The notes under the pieces: generated by a model | Seen by the model: only the letters and a program-made list of their open reading frames with translations | Database searches by the model: none | What the model was told of the DNA's origin: nothing | Translations under genes and position numbers: made by a program | Part shown: in pieces, positions 35,817-41,951 of the stretch | How the letters are laid out: every line of letters starts with the position of its first letter | Position numbering within the stretch: the first letter of the stretch is position 1 | Source: Lichtheimia corymbifera B2541 | Taxonomy: Eukaryota > Mucoromycota > Mucoromycetes > Mucorales > Lichtheimiaceae | Assembly: GCA_000697475.1 (NCBI GenBank) | Contig: JNEU01000735.1 | Location: 1 to 41,951, forward strand | Reading direction: 5' to 3' | DNA length: 41,951 bases

Positions 35817-38071
35817 TTATATACATAAGAAATCCACGTCGAGGTCTTCATCACCAGCGTATTCGGATAAAGGTGATAGGGGACAATCAGTGAGAAGCAG
35901 CTTGTCAACGTATGCCTGCACAGCTGGATCGGTAGTTCTCTTTTTGGACTTTGACAAATTCTTGATAGATTTAGGTTTGCGGGATGATGATGATGTTGTC
36001 ATGGAGATGGTTGTGGTGGAGACGGAGACGTTGTTGCTGGGGATATTGGGAGTAGAATCTGCCGGCGAGTCGGATATTGCTTCTTGATTGCCGCTCTCCT
36101 TCTCTCGGGCTTTCCTAATTCTCCTGGTGGGCCATTCATGATTATATATCAAATAATGCCGTTCACATCTTGGACATCGTTTGGGTCGCCAATCGGTGAA
36201 TATGGCACTAGGAGTCCAAGACCACGTGATAAGTTCAGCTGTGACAGGATTGTTGCAACCAAGTTGTTCAGAGATCTCCTCTTGCTGCAGGTTTTTTCCA
36301 CATGCTACGCATTCTAGTCGTTCTTCTTCTTTGACAGGTTTAGATGCTGTGTTTGATCGAGTGGTATCGTCTTTTTCAGCCACAGAGGCATTAGCTGCTA
36401 CCGAGTCCTCTGCGCGTGGATGCTGCTGCTGCTGCTGCAAGTTGTCTGCAGTTTTTGATTCGTTGGACGACCCATCTTCAGTGGATGGCGATGAACTCGA
36501 GTCATATGCTGGAGAAGGTGGGTAATTTTCCCTATTCCTCACACGTACCGCCATATGTTCTTCTTCATTGGGAATCGACATATCAGCATCCATCACCACG
36601 TCGTACAATAAATCCACCGGCTTATCCAACTTCACGCGTTGCTGATTGTTGAGTTCATTGGTGCAGAGAAAATCGATACTCATCACGGCTGAATCTCGTT
36701 TCTTGGGCAACGGTTTGGTTTCATGCTTGGGATGTGGTTGTGCTTCAGTCATGGATGTTGCCTCTTTCTGTGCACGTGTACGCTTCACTGGTTCCGCAGG
36801 TGGAAAAGTAACATAGTCTATGAACACAATCACTAAATACCACTTCCAATATTATTGTTTCCTTATAGCCTACCATCATAATTAATGACCTTTCTTTTGC
36901 GCCTACTCCTTCGAACACCATTTGCTGGATCATCCTCTGACGGAGCTTGTGGGGAAAAGTATCCTCGACCATTTCTATAGCAAGACAATTAGGATGATGA
37001 TATCACACCATGACTATCAGATACGTACTCTTCACAGGTCGCGCATCGACATTCAATGTTATCGACTCCAAAATAATGGCTTCCATAGAAAGCTGTCATC
37101 TCTTCTCCACAAGTAATCTTCCGTACAACTTGAAAAGTCACTGCATTTTGGCCTTGTGATATGAACTATGAAAGTATCAGAATCTTTTCCATGATAAAGT
37201 GTCGCGTAAACTTACTCTGCAATTGGCATTACAATCATGCTATGAGGTGATCCCATTTAGTATTTGTTATCAAGCGCTGATCCAATATCACCTACATTGA
37301 CGAATCGTGCGGGGCCAAGAAAGAGACAAGTGCATCCTTTTCGTTGTGACCACATGACGCTGAAATCCTGATCCCGTTTCCTCAAGTGTGCGTCTTCCTC
37401 TGGTTTCAAGGTGGCTATCATCCCAGTGCAAAAACTAATTTGATCTCCCACATGCCAGTCCTTGGTTGCAATCAAACATGCTTCGGTCCTCCTTCCTTTG
37501 ACCTTGTATCGTTGGGTGTCGCTCACTTCATATCCCGCATTAGGCATATACCTATTAGATGTATGCATGTGTGAATGATATGATATGTCTTATAATATAT
37601 CGTGCATAATACTTGCATGTACAGATAACGTTTGGCTTGTTGAGCGAACTCCTGACGCTGTTTCTCCCTGTCGGAAAAGCATTGTTTAAAGAAATCCAAC
37701 CTAACAAAGACGTTATTAATAAAAGGCTATGCACTCTTTGTGTCTCTCTCGCCCTCTCGCCATATCCCAAAGCTAATGTAACTTGTATACACGATAGAGT
37801 AGGGGAAACACAAGGGGAACGACCATCATCCATAATGCCCCTTTCCCATACCATCCACTGCCACAACTCACTCTAACACTTCTTTGACGGCCTCGTTGGG
37901 TTTCCTCTCCTCAACAACTTTGCGTTGAATAATGTCGAGGATCTGCTTTGCATGGATTCTAGGCTTGCGATGGGTGGTATTCATTTTGGTCGTCTTGAAC
38001 CATAGAAAGAGGTCGTCAAGGAATATATCGCTGCACAGGTCATCGTATTTGGATAGATCGGCGAAATCCAT
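35817..38071 (-). CDS. SET9: Histone H4-K20 methyltransferase, Set9/SUV4-20 type
   Basis: Exons in coding order: 37872-38071, 37623-37700, 37296-37551, 37216-37239, 37029-37165, 36874-36974 and 35817-36817 (598 residues). The N-terminal helix region (MDFADLSKYDDLCSDIFLDD) is typical of Set9/SUV4-20. The SET domain runs from about residue 105 to 215, with YEVSDTQRYKVKGRRTEAC, SLFLGPARFVN-like CLFLGPARFVN, the cofactor motif NHDCNANC (178-185) and TAFYG (catalytic-type Tyr213). A zinc-binding post-SET CRCATC (225-230) follows. The NHDC motif is encoded by a 24-base exon. The long C-terminal tail holds another Cys cluster (C435, C438, C453, C480, C483; CPRCERHYLIYNHEWPTRR), possibly a second zinc module. 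It would di/trimethylate H4K20 in chromatin. An in-frame ATG further upstream exists (38335), but the family starts near MDFADL. Confidence 0.94.
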
Positions 38072-39080
38072 GCTGTTCAATGTCGTCCCTTGAGCAATGC
38101 AATCGTGCCAGGAGGTGGCAAAGAATAGAATACAACGTAAAAGAGACTGGACGGTCCTACTGCTTCTGCTGCTGTTATATTGTCGCAAGAAGGTATAGAA
38201 AAAGGGCCTTGTTGGATATTGGAAACGCGGTGATAACAAGGAGAAAATAGCGGCGGCGCATCGATCAAACTTTCCTCTGTGTTTTTTTTCCATCCTGCAA
38301 TCCGACAGCAGACCACACCAGCAGCACATGGTCATTCTATATTTGTACTTTTATAGATGTACAGTCATCCTCATTTCGATCGAATAAACTATATTGATTT
38401 GTACATCGTTGTCACCATGGTTACGAGTGAAGCTAGAATATATTCCCGCCTGATATGGTGAATGGGTCCCTCTGCTGCTACTACTCAAGTTTTTGAAGAG
38501 ACTACCTTTCCCCCTTATAATAACATCGCGTTCGCTCAACTTGCTGAATGAAGAAGGCTTGGGTTACTCTAACTCAATCACCAAAAATGTCACTTTGAGT
38601 GTTACTATTACACGCCGCTTTCAACCAGGTACATCGAAAACTAGCGTACTGTGAGCTGTCGCATGATGGATTTGATGCGATCGCCAATCAAATTGCTTTA
38701 CAGTGAAAATGCACTTTTGCGCATGTCGATCTCTTTTACTGAACCATCTTGTGATGCTATCACAATATCGATGACATCAGGCATCTTTACGACTTAATCC
38801 TTTCAGAGAAAGTAGACAATGTCTTTTAAATTGTGAACGTTAAGCATAGCCGCTAGCAACCAGGAGGCTATTTTGAGCTATCCTATCGATGATCCCAACT
38901 ACACGGGAAGGTTTGGTTATCAAAAAACTTTAATCTTACATACCAATACTAGCTGACCAATTGCTCGCTTCGCTCTTGAACTTTTGATTCCTCGTTGAAG
39001 GATTAAGGCTACCTATGAGATTATGATCTTACAATACTACGCTTACACGTTTACGCAATCGCATTACAAATATTCATAGT
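38072..39080. other. About 1 kb upstream of SET9 without a recognised gene
   Basis: ORFs here are short, and the in-frame extension of SET9 exon 1 to 38335 (start MTMCCWCG) has no family resemblance. It is probably the SET9 promoter followed by AT-rich intergenic DNA. Confidence 0.45.
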
Positions 39081-40085
39081 AAAGTGTGAGGTCTTTATGA
39101 GAACAAAACTGCTCGGCTTGGTCAACAGCACCTAGTGTGCAAGTTCACGATCGAGGTGGGCAATTTCGGGGGGTCATGGACCGTCCGCACTGCTTATCTT
39201 CCAGTTCATTCTCCACCTTGTTCTTTCCCATTCAACATTTTACAATAAAGCATGTGGTTTTTAAATGAATGGAATTGATCAGCATGTCCCAGCGGATATT
39301 CTGACAAAACATAAAGTCTAATGTGGGCAATCCCAAGGTAATTCATATTAGATGGCATTTCATGAATTCAGGCGGGGTATGGAATTTCCGTCGATCATAG
39401 TAAACCCCACATTATACCCTCCCATTCAAAATCTTTGAATGAACGGTGAGTTCTTTATTATGACAAAGTTGATCAGCGTGTCAATGAGCATCTTGTGTAA
39501 AAGTTTCAGGTTTGATATGGACAATCTCGAGGTTATGGGCCACCCGCTCTACATATAATACCGTCCGTTCATCATCCGACGCTCCCATTTTATTTCTCAC
39601 AATGAAGCCTGCGACTTTAATATGAATGGAGTTGATCACCATGTCGATGCCCAGCGCCCTGAACAAGTTTGGAGTTGGAGATGGACAACGGCGGGGGTGT
39701 CCGCTATGTACCCTACTTGCGCTCCGTCCGTCCTATATTTGGGCCGTCCGATTCATTGAAACATCATAATGAAGCATACGGTTTTTAAATGAATGGAGTT
39801 GATCAGCAGGACTCAGCGAACCTGCTTACCAAATTTCATGTTCGAAATGGGGAATCCCAAGGTGATTCATTCTAATTGACATTTCATGAATCCGGCCGGG
39901 GTACGGAATTTCCGTCCATCATAGTAAACCTCACATTATACCCTCCCATTCAAAATCTTTAAATGAAACATGAGTTCTTTATTAATACAAAGTTGTTCAG
40001 CATGATCAAGAGCACCTTGTGTGAAAGTTTCAAGTTTGAGAGAGGCAATCTCAGGGTCATGGATTAGATTAACAGTGTGCATAGA
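39080..40085. repeat. Satellite-like tandem array, about 175-base monomers in a 524-base higher-order unit
   Basis: Six degenerate monomers start at about 39088, 39265, 39445, 39622, 39788 and 39967, spaced 166-180 bases apart. Each shares a core reading GTTGATCAGCATG, then AGC-CCTTGTGT, a GTTTGA-ATGGGCAATC block and AGG-TCATGG. Monomers 2 and 5 are far more alike than neighbours: TTAAATGAATGG at 39261 and 39785, and CCCATTCAAAATCTTT at 39421 and 39945, are both exactly 524 bases apart, and monomers 3 and 6 repeat the same offset. That is the signature of three-monomer higher-order repeats. Minus-strand ORFs inside (39481-39666, 39936-40127) share ETFTQ and EQL/DQL segments, so descent from a decayed repetitive coding sequence cannot be excluded. 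Confidence 0.75.
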
Positions 40086-40314
40086 TATGTCTGACAGCTC
40101 AACCAACTTAATTTCCAGATCTTCCACCCCACCGTCTTCCCTCTTCCTCCCATCTCAACTGTTGCCCCATTCAACTACAACTACATCCTGCGAACGATTG
40201 CCCTGCTTCAGCCCATCATGTCAATCCTACAACCGTCTTGATCCTATTGTCTTTGACTGAACGGCAACTGCATGGCGTTTGCACACCCCACAACAATGCC
40301 CGCGTTTCTTGACA

Positions 40315-40540
40315 CTCCACCTTCTCTTGTACACTCCTCTACCACCATCAAACGTAACAGCATTCATTCCAGCAGTTATCATTAGCAACGTCTTTACACC
40401 ATTGTCTCAAACAGCATTCACAGCCTTGTCACTCTACTACAACACACTCTCTTGCACACTCCTCTGCCGCGACCAAACGTAACAGCCGTTGCTATCATCA
40501 ATGTCTTTTACTTCATTGTCTCAAGTTACATGCAGCAACT
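40315..40540 (+). repeat. Direct duplication of about 125 bases
   Basis: CTCTTG-ACACTCCTCT, then CAAACGTAACAG, CATTGTCTCAA and CATTC/CATG-like ends occur at about 40324-40440 and again at about 40448-40535, with substitutions. Neither copy has a convincing ORF. It lies just beyond the satellite-like array. Confidence 0.55.
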
Positions 40541-41951
40541 TGATTTAATACATACGGATTACAGTGGATGGGATGCCACATCAGCTATCAAGTACACCGC
40601 AATACAAGTAATCTTCATCTGATTGGGCTGTGATGGAAGAAAATGACCAAGAAAGGATTGGCCGGCAGCCGGATGGAGAAGGGAGCATATCAGCAGCTAT
40701 CACATGGCTGTCTTCAACCAACATGGAGGATTTGATGGATGGACGCAATCAAGTACAGTGATGAGATCTCCTGAAATGCTGCTTTGGTTACTTGGAGCGA
40801 GCGTCGTCCGCAGGAATGATCACGTGGATACTACTGAGGAGGATGATGGAATGGATGGGATCGACCAAATGATGAAAGGTGCTTTACAGTCATGGACGCT
40901 ATTGGAATACCCAGGTCAATGCATGCAGCAGCTATTTTACAATCATGGATGAAGGATGTTTATGACGGCAGCAATCAAGAATACAATGGCACAGTTATCC
41001 ATGTCGACTTGATGTGACACACCCGTAGCTTACCAATTTACAATGCTGTCCCCTTATCATACTTTATCGATAAACAACATATACGCTACCATGTGCTATT
41101 CTTCGACTTTTCCATTAAATTAAACATATGATCTAAACGAGCATCATGCCATCAGTTCATAATATATACTTAAGTTGTGGATCACTGGGTGGTTTCTGGA
41201 TTGAAAGGAGGGGGAATAGAAACTTGAAGGTTGGAAAGCGAGATTGGATCATTTACATCATCATATCGAGATGCTTTTTTTCTTTTGTTACAGGTCCTAG
41301 TTCATGTATTGATAGACGAGAGGCAGGAATGGTTCTCGAACGCTTGCATTGCAAGATATAAATCCGGGAGTGATGACTCCCAACATAGTGCTTGGTTCCT
41401 TGTAACTTGATTCACTCTGCTCAAGAAAGAATGAGCTGGTGTGATACAAGGATTCACAAGTACATGAACGTGCCATGCTTACCTATGACGCTAATTTATA
41501 CAACATTATACAGTTACGGAATAGTATAACCGGACCTTTCTATAAGCATTTAGGGGGAAAATATCCATTATTGTCGATGGGTCTTTAACCTTTGAGTGCT
41601 TCTACACACAAGTACAATACAAATAGGGATAAGTATACAATGAAAAGCGGGCACAAATACGCGGTGTGCAATAACAAAACGACATACCAAAGACAAAGAT
41701 AAAGTGTGAGGGTAGATAGATGTGTGTGTAAACGCGGTACAAGAACAGTAAAAGTAATAACTACACTAAAGTATCCACCACGGACGTAAGTATCAATATC
41801 CTAGTAGTCCTGACGCGGTCCTTGATTTACATACGTTGGTTTTGGGATCTTAGCGGTTGACAGAATACGCGGTGTCAATATACGTTTTGTATGAAATCAG
41901 AGGAAAAGAAGATCCGAATTGTCTTTATTTGTATTCACTAGTCTTTTATAC
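40540..41951. other. Right end of window, no gene supported
   Basis: Short recurrences of CAATCAAG-TACA and GCAGC(A)GCTAT elements at 40580-40985 hint at further degenerate repeats. The remainder is AT-rich with only short ORFs and no recognisable motifs. Confidence 0.4.

Noticed and set aside
38072..38335. Longer Set9 N-terminus starting MTMCCWCG
   Set aside because: The extension lacks Set9 family sequence, and the known family start pattern matches the ATG at 38071.
39080..40085. CRISPR array
   Set aside because: Repeat units are about 175 bases, degenerate and without uniform spacers; the genome is clearly eukaryotic.

Overview
The window looks like nuclear DNA of a filamentous fungus, most likely a Mucoromycota (Mucorales-type) species. 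This is inferred from many short GT-AG introns (about 50-75 bases, canonical gtaagt-like donors), Gln/His/Pro-rich low-complexity tails, and the gene set (Fab1/PIKfyve, WOPR regulator, Set9/SUV4-20, WRNIP1/Mgs1, CaMK, NOL4-like protein with an integrase-type zinc finger). No bacterial or organellar features were seen. For the multi-exon genes I joined exons by hand; all reading frames close exactly to a stop with a length divisible by three.

Layout. (1) 1-5.05 kb is a nested cluster of Ty3/gypsy-type LTR retroelement sequence. A 1222-codon intact Pol-type polyprotein lies on the minus strand, followed by an LTR, but its two LTRs do not match and there is no Gag capsid. LTR fragments in both orientations and a decayed protease-like fragment follow on the right. 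(2) 5.2-9.7 kb has no gene I can support apart from a 46-codon basic ORF next to the retroelement edge. (3) 9.8-22.7 kb is gene-dense: secreted acid phosphatase (+), ribosomal protein eL15 (-), Fab1/PIKfyve lipid kinase (+), thaumatin-like secreted protein (+), CaM-kinase-like protein kinase (-). (4) 22.7-25.15 kb is non-coding as far as I can see. (5) 25.15-28.27 kb holds a convergent pair: a NOL4-like protein with an HHCC integrase-type zinc-binding domain (+) and a WOPR (Wor1/Ryp1/Sge1) transcription regulator (-), the latter with about 1.8 kb of empty upstream DNA. (6) 30.1-38.1 kb: a 48-residue membrane peptide (+), WRNIP1/Mgs1 AAA+ ATPase (-), phosphoglucomutase (+) and Set9/SUV4-20 histone methyltransferase (-). 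(7) 38.1-41.95 kb is gene-free and contains a tandem array of about 175-base degenerate monomers, organised as a roughly 524-base three-monomer higher-order repeat, plus a smaller direct duplication.

The host genes are ordinary single-copy housekeeping, signalling and chromatin genes and do not form an obvious pathway cluster. The parts that best repay a second look are the chimeric, gag-less retroelement with a recurrent hairpin motif next to each LTR end, the nucleosome-length satellite-like array, the host gene carrying an integrase-type zinc finger, the short membrane peptide, and the recurrent micro-exons (18-27 bases) placed at functional motifs.
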